A stretch of 32,499 nucleotides of DNA from Clostridium chromiireducens (GCF_002029255.1 NZ_MZGT01000056.1:1-32499); one strand, 5' to 3'; shown: positions 16,126-23,903, numbered from the stretch's first letter. Numbers and translations are program-made. The notes: generated from the letters alone by a model not told the origin.

Positions 16126-16248
16126 CTATCTATTTTCCCACTCAATCCATTTCACTTGTCTGTTTAGCTCTTTTATATAATTTCTGAGTTCATGATGACT
16201 TTCTATTTTAGTACTTATTATAAAACCATATTCAGATAAATTAACCAA
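16126..16248 (-). CDS. Small protein of 40 aa, unknown function
   Basis: A minus-strand frame with a TTG start at 16248 is preceded by AAAGGA at 5 bases. An in-frame TAA lies about 30 bases upstream, so the start must be local. The product reads like real protein: SEYGFIISTKIESHHELRN and YIKELNRQVKWIEWENR, with two Trp, two His and a helical charged half. Trp-rich endings are unlikely by chance in DNA this AT-rich. It is divergent from the Rrf2 gene and ends at a shared terminator. I do not recognise a family. It could be the surviving tail of a decayed gene. Confidence 0.5.
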   Translation of the reverse strand: MVNLSEYGFIISTKIESHHELRNYIKELNRQVKWIEWENR

Positions 16249-16270
16249 CTTAATCCTTTGTATTAATATA

Positions 16271-16299
16271 TTGACAATTTATATAAATTATATTATCAT
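16271..16299 (+). promoter_or_regulatory. Promoter of the Rrf2 regulator gene
   Basis: A perfect -35 TTGACA (16271-16276), a 17-bp spacer and -10 TATCAT (16294-16299). The predicted start near 16306 lies inside the operator-like repeat at 16304-16320. Confidence 0.7.
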
Positions 16300-16303
16300 A
16301 AAA

Positions 16304-16320
16304 TACACCAAACAGGTATA
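16304..16320 (+). promoter_or_regulatory. Operator-like repeat at the Rrf2 gene start site
   Basis: TACACCAAACAGGTATA matches the 17-bp palindrome in the cooS promoter at 14 of 17 positions. It overlaps the predicted transcription start, 17 bases before the ATG, where a bound repressor would block initiation. I infer autoregulation by the Rrf2 protein. Confidence 0.55.
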
Positions 16321-16337
16321 CTTTAAGGAGTAAATAT

Positions 16338-16751
16338 ATGAATATCAATCAAGAATCTGATTATGCATTTAGAATAGTGCTCATGCTATCTAAAGAAGGC
16401 CTAGATAATAAAATTGATGCAAAATCCTTATCCGAAAAAGGGAATATACCTCTAAGATTTTTATTAAAATTGACTAGAAAGTTAACTCAGTCGGGTATAG
16501 TTAAATCATATAGAGGCGTCAATGGAGGTTATTCTATATCTAGAGATCCTAAAAACATAACTATGAAGGATGTGGTCGAGGCTATACAAGGTCCAATTAT
16601 TGTTACTAGATGTGTTTATGATACAAAAGCATGTAGCGCAAATAAATCTGGACATTGTTCTATACATAAGGCCTTATGTAATATTCAAAGTAAAATGATA
16701 GCTGAGCTAGAAAGTGTAAACTTTGCTGAGTTGAAGAATGATCCGTGGTAG
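16338..16751 (+). CDS. Rrf2-family regulator with IscR-like cluster ligands
   Basis: This 137-aa winged helix-turn-helix regulator has a DNA-binding half (1-80) with IPLRFLLKLTRKLTQSGIV and RGVNGGYSIS, typical of Rrf2. Cys92, Cys99, Cys107 and His110 follow, and the Cys-x2-His spacing equals the Cys104/His107 pair of IscR. A [2Fe-2S] or [4Fe-4S] cluster sensing iron-sulfur status, redox or NO is therefore likely. Cys114 is extra. An AAGGAG site precedes the ATG. The gene sits about 130 bases upstream of cooS, and both promoters share an operator-like repeat, so CooS is its probable target. The ligand sensed is not evident, and other family members (NsrR, CymR types) are possible. Confidence 0.88.
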   Translation: MNINQESDYAFRIVLMLSKEGLDNKIDAKSLSEKGNIPLRFLLKLTRKLTQSGIVKSYRGVNGGYSISRDPKNITMKDVVEAIQGPIIVTRCVYDTKACSANKSGHCSIHKALCNIQSKMIAELESVNFAELKNDPW

Positions 16752-16792
16752 TCTTATATAAAAATAATATAATGGGCGAAAGCCTTTTATAT

Positions 16793-16822
16793 TTGTACAA
16801 AAGTATACCAAAATGGTATAGT
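16793..16822 (+). promoter_or_regulatory. cooS promoter with embedded palindromic operator (16804-16820)
   Basis: A perfect inverted repeat TATACCA-AAA-TGGTATA (16804-16820) lies between a weak -35 TTGTAC (16793-16798) and a good -10 TATAGT (16817-16822, 18-bp spacer), overlapping the -10. A protein bound there would block RNA polymerase. The same motif is present at the Rrf2 gene. Confidence 0.6.
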
Positions 16823-16882
16823 ATATGTATTTGAATTTAGATTCCAATTTAATATATTTTTTTAATAAAGGAGACGATTAAT

Positions 16883-18757
16883 ATGTCAATGTGTACATCA
16901 GCAGATTGTAAATTATGTGAATTTTTATCATCAAAACAAGAATTAGAAACCTCTTTTAACAGAGTTGAATCACAAAAAGCTAAATGTAAATTTGGGAAAG
17001 AGGGAGTTTGCTGTAAGCTTTGTTCAAATGGCCCATGTAAGATAACACCTAAATCACCTAAAGGAGTATGTGGTGCAGATGCTGATACCATCGTATCAAG
17101 GAACTTCCTAAGAGCAATAGCTGCAGGATCAGCATGTTATCTTCATGTGGTGGAAACTACAGCAAGAAATCTTAAAGATATTGGTGAAGGAAAAGGTAAC
17201 CTTAAGATAAAAAGCCCAGAAACATTAGATAAACTTGCTGAAATCTTTGATGTTGTTGAAGAAGATATAAATACTAAGGCAATTAAAGTAGCCGATGAAG
17301 TTCTTAAAGATCTATATAAACCAAGATTTGAAAAGATGGAATTAGTAAAAAAATTAGCTTATGCTCCTAGATATAATAAGTGGAGAGAATTGAATATATT
17401 ACCAGGTGGTGCTAAGTCTGAAGTTTTTGATGCACTTGTAAAAACATCAACAAATTTAAATAGTGATCCTGTAGATATGCTACTTAATGCACTTCAACTT
17501 GGAATCGCTACAGGAATATATGGTTTAGTATTAACTAATCTTTTAAATGATGTAATGCTTGGTGCTCCAAAAATCAGACAAGCTAAAGTTGGTTTTAGGG
17601 TAATAAATGAGGATTATATAAATATAATGATTACAGGACATCAGCATTCTGATATTGCACATCTTCAAGATAAATTAATTGATGAGAATGTTACAAAGAA
17701 AGCAGTTGAATTAGGTGCTAAAGGCTTTAAATTAGTTGGATGTACATGCGTAGGTCAGGACTTACAGTTAAGAGGAGAACATTATACTGAAGTCTTCTCA
17801 GGTCATGCAGGAAATAATTATACAAGTGAGGCTGTACTAGCAACTGGTGCTATAGATCTAATTGTCTCAGAATTTAACTGTACAATACCAGGACTTGAAC
17901 CTATAGCTGAAAAATTTAATGTAAAAATTATATGTATAGATGATGTTGCTAAGAAGAAAAATGCCGAGTACATAAATTTTAGTATGCAAAATGCTGAAGA
18001 AATAAGTGAAAAAATTATTTTTGAAGCTTTAAAAAGTTATAAAAGTAGAAGAAGTACTGTCATAATCGATATTCCTAAAGATCATGGTCACGATGATGTA
18101 GTAACTGGTGTTAGTGAAGGATCATTAAAAGAATTCTTAGGTGGAAATTGGAATGGACTTATTGATTTAATTGCCAAAGGAAAAATTAAAGGTATCGCTG
18201 GAGTAGTAGGCTGCTCTAATTTAACAGCAAAAGGACATGATGTATTTACAGTAGAACTTACTAAGGAATTAATAAAGAGAGATATTTTAGTTCTTTCAGC
18301 AGGTTGTTCTTCAGGAGGGCTTGAAAATGTTGGACTTATGTCACCTGGAGCCGCTGACCTTGCTGGAGATAATTTAAAAGATATATGTAAAACACTAGGT
18401 ATACCTCCAGTATTAAATTTTGGTCCATGCCTTGCTATTGGAAGATTAGAAATGGTAGCAACTGAACTTGCAGAAAATCTAGGTGTAGATATTCCAGAAC
18501 TTCCACTTGTATTATCGGCTCCACAATGGCTTGAAGAGCAAGCATTAGCTGATGCAGCTTTTGGATTATCATTAGGACTTCCATTACATGTTGCTATATC
18601 TCCATTCATAGACGGAAGCGAAGTTGTAACTAAGGTATTAAAAGAAGATTTAGTAAACATCACAGGAGGTAAACTAATAGTCGAAGAAGATGTACTTAAA
18701 GCTGCCGATGAGCTAGAAAAAATTATTGAAAATAGAAGATTAGCACTGAACATTTAA
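16883..18757 (+). CDS. cooS: CooS-type Ni-Fe carbon monoxide dehydrogenase homologue, noncanonical active site
   Basis: The 624-aa scaffold is that of anaerobic CO dehydrogenase, which interconverts CO and CO2 with ferredoxin. The D-cluster Cys35 and Cys43 and B-cluster Cys44, 47, 52 and 63 are present. By eye alignment to Carboxydothermus CooS-II, all C-cluster ligands are present: His253, Cys289, Cys333, Cys444, Cys475 and Cys516. However, the acid-base His93 aligns with Tyr86, the His ladder after it is gone (GSACYLHVVETTAR), and active-site Lys563 aligns with Gln553 (LEEQALAD). True CO oxidation is therefore doubtful, and a hybrid-cluster-like reaction is possible. An extra Cys motif (Cys4, 9, 12) opens the protein. 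No cooF, cooC or ACS gene is nearby. An Rrf2 regulator precedes it. Confidence 0.88.
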   Translation: MSMCTSADCKLCEFLSSKQELETSFNRVESQKAKCKFGKEGVCCKLCSNGPCKITPKSPKGVCGADADTIVSRNFLRAIAAGSACYLHVVETTARNLKDIGEGKGNLKIKSPETLDKLAEIFDVVEEDINTKAIKVADEVLKDLYKPRFEKMELVKKLAYAPRYNKWRELNILPGGAKSEVFDALVKTSTNLNSDPVDMLLNALQLGIATGIYGLVLTNLLNDVMLGAPKIRQAKVGFRVINEDYINIMITGHQHSDIAHLQDKLIDENVTKKAVELGAKGFKLVGCTCVGQDLQLRGEHYTEVFSGHAGNNYTSEAVLATGAIDLIVSEFNCTIPGLEPIAEKFNVKIICIDDVAKKKNAEYINFSMQNAEEISEKIIFEALKSYKSRRSTVIIDIPKDHGHDDVVTGVSEGSLKEFLGGNWNGLIDLIAKGKIKGIAGVVGCSNLTAKGHDVFTVELTKELIKRDILVLSAGCSSGGLENVGLMSPGAADLAGDNLKDICKTLGIPPVLNFGPCLAIGRLEMVATELAENLGVDIPELPLVLSAPQWLEEQALADAAFGLSLGLPLHVAISPFIDGSEVVTKVLKEDLVNITGGKLIVEEDVLKAADELEKIIENRRLALNI

Positions 18758-18784
18758 TATCCCCAAATTTCAAATAATATATAT

Positions 18785-18824
18785 GGTAATATTCTAGACA
18801 ATATATATGGTTTAGAATATTACC
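18785..18824 (+). terminator. cooS terminator
   Basis: GGTAATATTCT and AGAATATTACC form a perfect 11-bp stem with an 18-base loop, followed by CTTTAAAAT. It starts 28 bases after the cooS stop. Confidence 0.7.
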
Positions 18825-18905
18825 CTTTAAAATATAATAAATCTTTAATTCATACTCAAAATGACCAACTACTAAAAAATAAAGGGTCACATCATCTTTG
18901 AAGCA

Positions 18906-19490
18906 TTATTTATCCCTGCTCATTACCTTATCAATTAATCCATATTCCTTTGCTTCATCTGCCGACATAAAGTTATCTCTATCTGTATCTGCCTCAATTT
19001 GTTCAATCGATTTTCCTGTATTTTCTGCAAGAATTTTGTTTAAATTTCTTTTATTTTTTAAAATATGCTCTGCCGCAATTTTAATATCAGTAGCCTGACC
19101 TCTTGCACCCCCGGATGGCTGATGGATCATGATTTCGGCATTTGAAAGAGCAAATCTCTTACCCTTTGCACCTCCTGCAAGTAAAAATGCCCCCATACTT
19201 GCTGCCATACCAACACAAATAGTTGAGACATCACATTTAATGTAATTCATTGTATCGTATATAGCGAGACCTGCCGTTACAGAACCTCCTGGACTATTAA
19301 TATATAAGTGAATATCCTTATCTGGATCTTCTGATTCTAAGAATATAAGCTGCGCCACTATAAGATTTGCAATAGGCTCACTTACTTCCTCTCCTAGAAA
19401 AATAATTCTATCCTTTAATAGCTTGGAATAAATATCATAACTTCGTTCTCCTCTACTTGTTTGTTCAATAACATATGGAATTAAACTCAC
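18906..19490 (-). CDS. clpP: ATP-dependent Clp protease proteolytic subunit
   Basis: This is the barrel-forming serine peptidase that works with ClpX, ClpA or ClpC unfoldases. With the start used here it has 194 aa, the usual mature length, and the catalytic triad is Ser98 (GMAASMGA), His123 (IMIHQPSGG) and Asp172 (TDRDNF). The frame is open to 19508, but the GTG at 19490 gives the family N-terminus SLIPYVIEQTSRGERSYDIYS and lies 8 bases after GAGGTG. That GTG overlaps the TGA of the upstream AraC-type gene (GTGA), so the two are translationally coupled. No clpX or tig is adjacent, unlike the usual housekeeping locus, so this may be a second ClpP. Only a weak hairpin (18862-18889) follows. 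Confidence 0.93.
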   Translation of the reverse strand: MSLIPYVIEQTSRGERSYDIYSKLLKDRIIFLGEEVSEPIANLIVAQLIFLESEDPDKDIHLYINSPGGSVTAGLAIYDTMNYIKCDVSTICVGMAASMGAFLLAGGAKGKRFALSNAEIMIHQPSGGARGQATDIKIAAEHILKNKRNLNKILAENTGKSIEQIEADTDRDNFMSADEAKEYGLIDKVMSRDK

Positions 19491-19912
19491 GCTGCTTTCA
19501 CCTCGCATCTCATATTTAAGTTAGTATAAGAAATACATTCAACTTTCTGTTGTTGAAATTTCAATTGTTTAGGCCAAAAACTGTTTCTTTTTCTATACAT
19601 CTGTGGTGATTCTTGATACAATCTTTTAAACGCTAGTGTAAAAGACTGCTGAGTTTCATAACCTGAAATAGATGCTATATCTATAATTGATTTATCCGAA
19701 AAAACAAGTTGTCTAGCTGCTTCAGTTAATCTTCTTCTTTGAATATACTGATGCATTGTGCATCCAACAATTTGCGAGAACATTCGATGCAAATGAAACT
19801 TCGAATAATTCGCAATATCAGCTATTTTTTCTAAATCTAAATCATCTTCATCTGTAAGGTGTTCCTCTATAAATTCGATAACTTTTGAGATTACATCTAC
19901 ATTAGCCTTCAT
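19487..19912 (-). CDS. Short AraC-family regulator coupled to clpP
   Basis: This 141-aa protein is essentially only the two-helix-turn-helix AraC DNA-binding domain. It has DLEKIADIANYSKFHLHRMF, then QRRRLTEAARQLVFSDKSI, then IASISGYETQQSFTLAFKR and SPQMYRK. It ends in a basic tail of about 35 residues with no sensor domain, so it resembles the SoxS/MarA size class. The frame runs upstream to 20038, but the ATG at 19912 has a GAGAGGAG site 8 bases before it and gives a normal N-terminus. A TATAAT (19935-19940, minus strand) is a likely -10. Its stop overlaps the GTG of clpP. The longer relatives carry a GyrI-like ligand domain here, so this may be a shortened form. Confidence 0.85.
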   Translation of the reverse strand: MKANVDVISKVIEFIEEHLTDEDDLDLEKIADIANYSKFHLHRMFSQIVGCTMHQYIQRRRLTEAARQLVFSDKSIIDIASISGYETQQSFTLAFKRLYQESPQMYRKRNSFWPKQLKFQQQKVECISYTNLNMRCEVKAA

Positions 19913-19934
19913 ATAAACAACTCCTCTCATATAC

Positions 19935-19940
19935 ATTATA
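19935..19940 (-). promoter_or_regulatory. Likely -10 box of the AraC-clpP operon
   Basis: A perfect TATAAT on the minus strand lies about 22 bases before the AraC-type start codon. I found no matching -35 box at 16-18 bp, so an activator may be needed. Confidence 0.4.
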
Positions 19941-20010
19941 ACCAATATCTCATATATTCTTTTAATATAAATTGCTATTTTTTTATTCAAATAAGAAAAG
20001 TTCGCCACAA

Positions 20011-20049
20011 AGAAGATAATCTCTGTAACTAATACCAAGATTATCTTCT
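20011..20049 (-). terminator. Hairpin after the flavoprotein gene
   Basis: AGAAGATAATCT and AGATTATCTTCT form a perfect 12-bp stem with a 15-base loop. It lies 43 bases past the stop at 20092. The T-tail (TTTG) on the minus strand is short but includes the T-rich end of the stem. Confidence 0.7.
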
Positions 20050-20091
20050 AATCGTTTATTTTCCGGTAAGGGCTCACCTAAAATTAAATTC

Positions 20092-21438
20092 TTATTTTAT
20101 TGATTGTGGATAATTAAATATATTAAGTGGATCATACTTTTCATTTATATATTTCAACCTACATACATTTCCACCATAATATTCTTTTTCATAATCTATT
20201 AATGGACTGTACGGAAAATTAACATATGATCCTTCTGTTATCATCTTTATATAATTTAATCTACTAGCTACCCATTCCTTGTTTTCTTCCGCATAAATTG
20301 AATTTTCCCATACTGATTGTATACCTATAATATAATTGGAATCTCTATAATAGAAGGCTGTTTCATGCTTTCCTTTATCCTTTACAGCTCCACCTAATCC
20401 ATAAAAAGTAACTGCAGCATAAACTGAGCCTATAGGCTTTTCTTGAAGAGAAGATGCTAATTTTAATAACTCGTGCTTTGAATATATTCTATCTGCAAAT
20501 CTACCCGCAGATTTAAATTTTTCACTAGCTTTATATATAGCTCCAATCTTTTTTACAGCATTTAAAAAGGTTGTATATTCAAAGTCAGCCTCAGCTCTTG
20601 GTAACATCAATAAAGGTTTTAATATTTCCTTTAATTCCGCTATATCTCCATAAAATAATCCTATAATGAATGCTGCTACACCCTCATCTGCAGAATTATA
20701 AAAACTAGCTCTCATATTCACTCTTCTATCTAGGGTTTGATATAAATTTTGAAATATATCCATAATACTTGCTTGTTCTAATGGTGTGGTATTTGGATAA
20801 TATATTGTAAACTCTGTTACCTTATTTAATTTTGGTGGTAACCTAAAAGTTAATGAGATTACTATTCCAAAGTTTCCTCCTCCGCCACCCCTTAATGCCC
20901 AAAATAAATCACTATTGCAATCTCTATTTGCAATGATTATCTTACCTCTATAATCTACAAGTTCAAACTCTAATACATTATCAATTCCTAAACCAAATAA
21001 CCTGCAAGATAGTCCCCATCCTCCGCCTAAAGTGTATCCTGCTACTCCAACAGTTGGGCAGGTTCCACCCGGAAAAGGATATCCTCTTGTGCCTACATAT
21101 TCGTAAAGTTCATTATTTTCTACCCCTGATTCTATTTTCACTGTATTGGTTAATTCATTTATAATTATTTTCTTCATTCTACTAACATCAATTACTATAA
21201 CATTATTTCCAATTGAATATCCCTCATAATTGTGTCCACCAGATCTTATTCTAAATTCAATATTTTTTTTAACGCAAAACCTTAAAGCACTTATAACGTC
21301 TTCTCTACTAGTACAATATAATATAGCTATTGGATATTTTTGTATTGCTCTGTTCCACACTTGTCTATCTTCATCATATTCTATATCCTTAGGTGTTACA
21401 ATCTCACCATTAAAACATAAATCCTTAGCTAATTCCAT
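20092..21438 (-). CDS. FAD-linked oxidoreductase, berberine-bridge-enzyme type
   Basis: This 448-aa flavoprotein is of the vanillyl-alcohol-oxidase/BBE class. The FAD domain includes RSGGHNYEGYS with His69 and GGTCPTVGVAGYTLGGGWG with Cys127. These are the two residues that hold FAD covalently (8-alpha-His and 6-S-Cys) in bicovalent members. The C-terminal BBE motif reads YYGGNVCRLKYINEKYDPLN. Such enzymes oxidise sugars or alcohols, with oxygen in aerobes, so the acceptor in an anaerobe is unclear. Four in-frame Met codons occur at the start. The first overlaps the AAAGGA site, so I chose the fourth (21438), though 21441 is also possible. It has no signal peptide and is transcribed alone. 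Confidence 0.88.
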   Translation of the reverse strand: MELAKDLCFNGEIVTPKDIEYDEDRQVWNRAIQKYPIAILYCTSREDVISALRFCVKKNIEFRIRSGGHNYEGYSIGNNVIVIDVSRMKKIIINELTNTVKIESGVENNELYEYVGTRGYPFPGGTCPTVGVAGYTLGGGWGLSCRLFGLGIDNVLEFELVDYRGKIIIANRDCNSDLFWALRGGGGGNFGIVISLTFRLPPKLNKVTEFTIYYPNTTPLEQASIMDIFQNLYQTLDRRVNMRASFYNSADEGVAAFIIGLFYGDIAELKEILKPLLMLPRAEADFEYTTFLNAVKKIGAIYKASEKFKSAGRFADRIYSKHELLKLASSLQEKPIGSVYAAVTFYGLGGAVKDKGKHETAFYYRDSNYIIGIQSVWENSIYAEENKEWVASRLNYIKMITEGSYVNFPYSPLIDYEKEYYGGNVCRLKYINEKYDPLNIFNYPQSIK

Positions 21439-21558
21439 CATTATCATCCTTTGTGATAGAATATTTTGATTTACAATAAATCTATCTACTGCTATTAATA
21501 TATGATAAACATAACAATTACTTTCACATATTATATCAAAATATGCGCTCTAATTAAC

Positions 21559-21681
21559 TTAGTATATTTTCAACCCCCAATAGTTATCGTCTAGTAGTGT
21601 TATTATTTCTTCTGCTTCTTGTAGCATTTCCTCTGAGCATTTTTGTACAGTTTTATCATCTTTATTTGTGATACGGTTCAC
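21559..21681 (-). CDS. 40-aa ORF overlapping the end of rlmH
   Basis: A minus-strand frame begins with GTG at 21681, inside the last codons of rlmH and in a different frame, and ends at 21559. The product has acidic, helix-forming content (KCSEEMLQEAEEIITLLDD) and ends NYWGLKIY. The 20-base overlap suggests translation by ribosomes finishing rlmH, as only GAAG precedes the GTG. RlmH itself has its normal ending (EPYHK), so this is not a frameshifted tail. I do not recognise a family. It is only a candidate until conservation is shown. Confidence 0.45.
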   Translation of the reverse strand: MNRITNKDDKTVQKCSEEMLQEAEEIITLLDDNYWGLKIY

Positions 21682-22141
21682 CCTTCATTATTCTAAACCC
21701 TCTATAAACCTGCTCTAGAAGCATTACTCTAAAGAGTTGATGAGGGAATGTCATTTTTGAAAAACATAATTTATAGTTAGCCCTAGCTAAAACACTTTTT
21801 GATATACCTAGGCTACCGCCTATAATAAAGGCAATATTAGAATTACCTGTTATACCTAAGTTTTCTATGTAACCTGCAAAATCTTCTGAAGTCAAATGCT
21901 TTCCTCCTAGATCCATAGCTATAACAAACATATTATCTTTAATTTTACTTAATATCCCTTGACCCTCTTTTTCTTTAATTGATTCCTCTTCCTTTTCTGA
22001 TGCATTATCAGGCGTCTTTTCATCTACTAGCTCTATTATATCTAACTTACAATAACGCCCTAATCTTTTAGAATATTCATCTATTGCATCTTTTAAATAT
22101 TTTTCTTTAATCTTACCTACGGTAATTATAGTAATGTTCAT
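21662..22141 (-). CDS. rlmH: 23S rRNA pseudouridine-1915 N3-methyltransferase RlmH
   Basis: RlmH uses SAM to methylate pseudouridine 1915 in helix 69 of 23S rRNA on the assembled ribosome. The 159 aa match the family length. The SPOUT knot region contains FIIGGSLGIS and the C-terminal block with FPHQLFRVMLLEQVYRGFRI and GEPYHK, all conserved. AAGGAG sits 6 bases before the ATG. In Clostridium this gene is often found in the same chromosomal region as yycJ. Here an overlapping 40-aa frame follows it. Confidence 0.95.
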   Translation of the reverse strand: MNITIITVGKIKEKYLKDAIDEYSKRLGRYCKLDIIELVDEKTPDNASEKEEESIKEKEGQGILSKIKDNMFVIAMDLGGKHLTSEDFAGYIENLGITGNSNIAFIIGGSLGISKSVLARANYKLCFSKMTFPHQLFRVMLLEQVYRGFRIMKGEPYHK

Positions 22142-22293
22142 TAGCTTCTCCTTAAGTTGTTTAATATTATATATATTATAACTAAAAATGATAAACTTAG
22201 CTAAAATTTTTCATTTGCTATAAATATAATGGAAAGTTAATTTTATCTTATTTCTTTTGTCTTACTATACCTCTATAATATATTATTATAAAA

Positions 22294-22345
22294 AAATATC
22301 ATCAAAAGTTTAAATGCCTTCTGCATTCTTCTTTTGATGATATTT
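22294..22345 (-). terminator. Terminator of the MFS exporter gene
   Basis: AAATATCATCAAAAG and CTTTTGATGATATTT form a perfect 15-bp stem. The loop holds an inner AATGC/GCATT stem. A run of seven T follows on the minus strand. It lies directly after the stop at 22349. Confidence 0.85.
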
Positions 22346-22348
22346 TAT

Positions 22349-23788
22349 TTATACTACTTCAACCTTTTTCTTGTATCTAGTTTCATATAATCTATATGCC
22401 GTTAAAATAGCTCCTACCGCGCATATTATGCCTGCGGCTGAATATACATATTGCATTCCATATATAAAGACGTCATCTCTTCCTTCTATATATCCTGTAA
22501 CATGATATCCTACCATTGTGCTCATACGATAATATAAAAGAGTTGTTGATAATGATATTCCTGAAACCATTCCTAAGTTTCTTACCAGAGCATTTATGCT
22601 TCCTGCAATTCCTAAATTCTTCTTATCTACTGTAGACATTACCAGTGAATTATTAGGTGATTGAAACATTCCATTTCCCATTGTCATTACAGCAATAAAT
22701 ATAATTAATGCTCCTAAATGAGAGTATTGTGTTAGTGTTGACATCAAAAATAAGCCTAAGCTAGTTCCTATAAGACCTAAAAATGTAAGAACTTCTGACC
22801 CTACCCTATCAGACATATGCCCGCTCATTGGTGCAATAACGGCCAATATTATTGGCGAAACCATCATTAATATACCTGTAACTGATGGACTTAATTTCAT
22901 TACATACTGCAGATAGAACGGTATTATTATGTTTGAACAACTTATTGCTATAAAAGATATAAATGCACAAAAAATACTAAGAGAAAATAATTGATTACTA
23001 AATATCTCCAACTTCAATAGCGGTGATATAATTTTTCTTTCAACCATTATAAATAAAATAAATAATATAACTGAAATAGCTATAGCTGCTATGACACCAG
23101 TATTATTATATCCTATTTCTTTACCAAATGTTAGAGCTCCAAATAATAATACCATAGTTAGTCCAAACAACACTGCGCCCTTTATATCTAACGTTTCCTT
23201 AGAATTATTACTACTCTTCTGAAGTGTTCTCATGGCTAATGTAAGAGCTAAAATTCCTATTGGTACATTTATTAGAAATATATATTGCCAACTCAGAACA
23301 GATACAATTATTCCACCTATTGGAGGCCCCACCATTGATCCTAATGCTACAAATGTACCATTAATCCCTAAAGCTCTTCCTCTTTCATTACTCGGAAATA
23401 CGTGTGTTATAATTCCATGACTTGTTGACATTGTTCCTGCAGCGCCTATTGCCTGTAATCCTCTCGATAAAACTAACATTATTAGTGAATTAGATAGACC
23501 ACACGCTAGAGAACCAATTGTAAAAATTATAATTCCTAGTTTAAATACATTAGCCTTTCCTTTAATATCAGCTAATCTCCCAAATATAAGGATAGTACCT
23601 ACAATAACTATTAAATAGCTCGTAACTACCCATTCTATGGATGCCATACTTACTGATAGCCTTTGCGCCATAACCGGTAATGCAACATTTACTATACTAC
23701 CATCAAGCGTTGCCATGAATGTTAAAAGTACAGTTGTGAGCAATATAAGCCATCTTTTATCATTTACTTTGTTATCTTTATTCTCCAT
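22349..23788 (-). CDS. MFS drug exporter, DHA2/EmrB-QacA type (14 TM)
   Basis: This proton-driven multidrug-type exporter has 479 aa and about 14 membrane segments. The first-half motifs are typical: DGSIVNVALP in TM1 (motif D1), GRLADIKGKANVFKLG (motif A), SRGLQAIGAAG (motif B) and GPPIGGIIV (antiporter motif C). The C-terminal TM ends with a basic KKK tail. AAAGGA precedes the ATG by 8 bases. It stands alone with no TetR or MarR gene beside it, yet its promoter carries a perfect palindrome at the start site. The substrate is unknown. Confidence 0.9.
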   Translation of the reverse strand: MENKDNKVNDKRWLILLTTVLLTFMATLDGSIVNVALPVMAQRLSVSMASIEWVVTSYLIVIVGTILIFGRLADIKGKANVFKLGIIIFTIGSLACGLSNSLIMLVLSRGLQAIGAAGTMSTSHGIITHVFPSNERGRALGINGTFVALGSMVGPPIGGIIVSVLSWQYIFLINVPIGILALTLAMRTLQKSSNNSKETLDIKGAVLFGLTMVLLFGALTFGKEIGYNNTGVIAAIAISVILFILFIMVERKIISPLLKLEIFSNQLFSLSIFCAFISFIAISCSNIIIPFYLQYVMKLSPSVTGILMMVSPIILAVIAPMSGHMSDRVGSEVLTFLGLIGTSLGLFLMSTLTQYSHLGALIIFIAVMTMGNGMFQSPNNSLVMSTVDKKNLGIAGSINALVRNLGMVSGISLSTTLLYYRMSTMVGYHVTGYIEGRDDVFIYGMQYVYSAAGIICAVGAILTAYRLYETRYKKKVEVV

Positions 23789-23903
23789 AATCTTTATCCT
23801 TTCTACGTAGCATATATAATAATTAATCTATTTAAACTGTAAGTTAAACCTAAAATAATAATTTCTATACTACAATAAAATTTGTTACTCTGATTCCAAT
23901 TAG

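Noticed and set aside
16774..16790. GGGCGAAAGCC mini-hairpin followed by TTTTAT after the Rrf2 gene
   Set aside because: Only four base pairs, too weak to call a terminator, though it may contribute to 3' end formation.
18088..18753. 221-aa open frame on the minus strand
   Set aside because: It lies wholly inside cooS on the opposite strand, is Ser/Pro-rich as expected of an antisense shadow, and the cooS frame is unmistakable.
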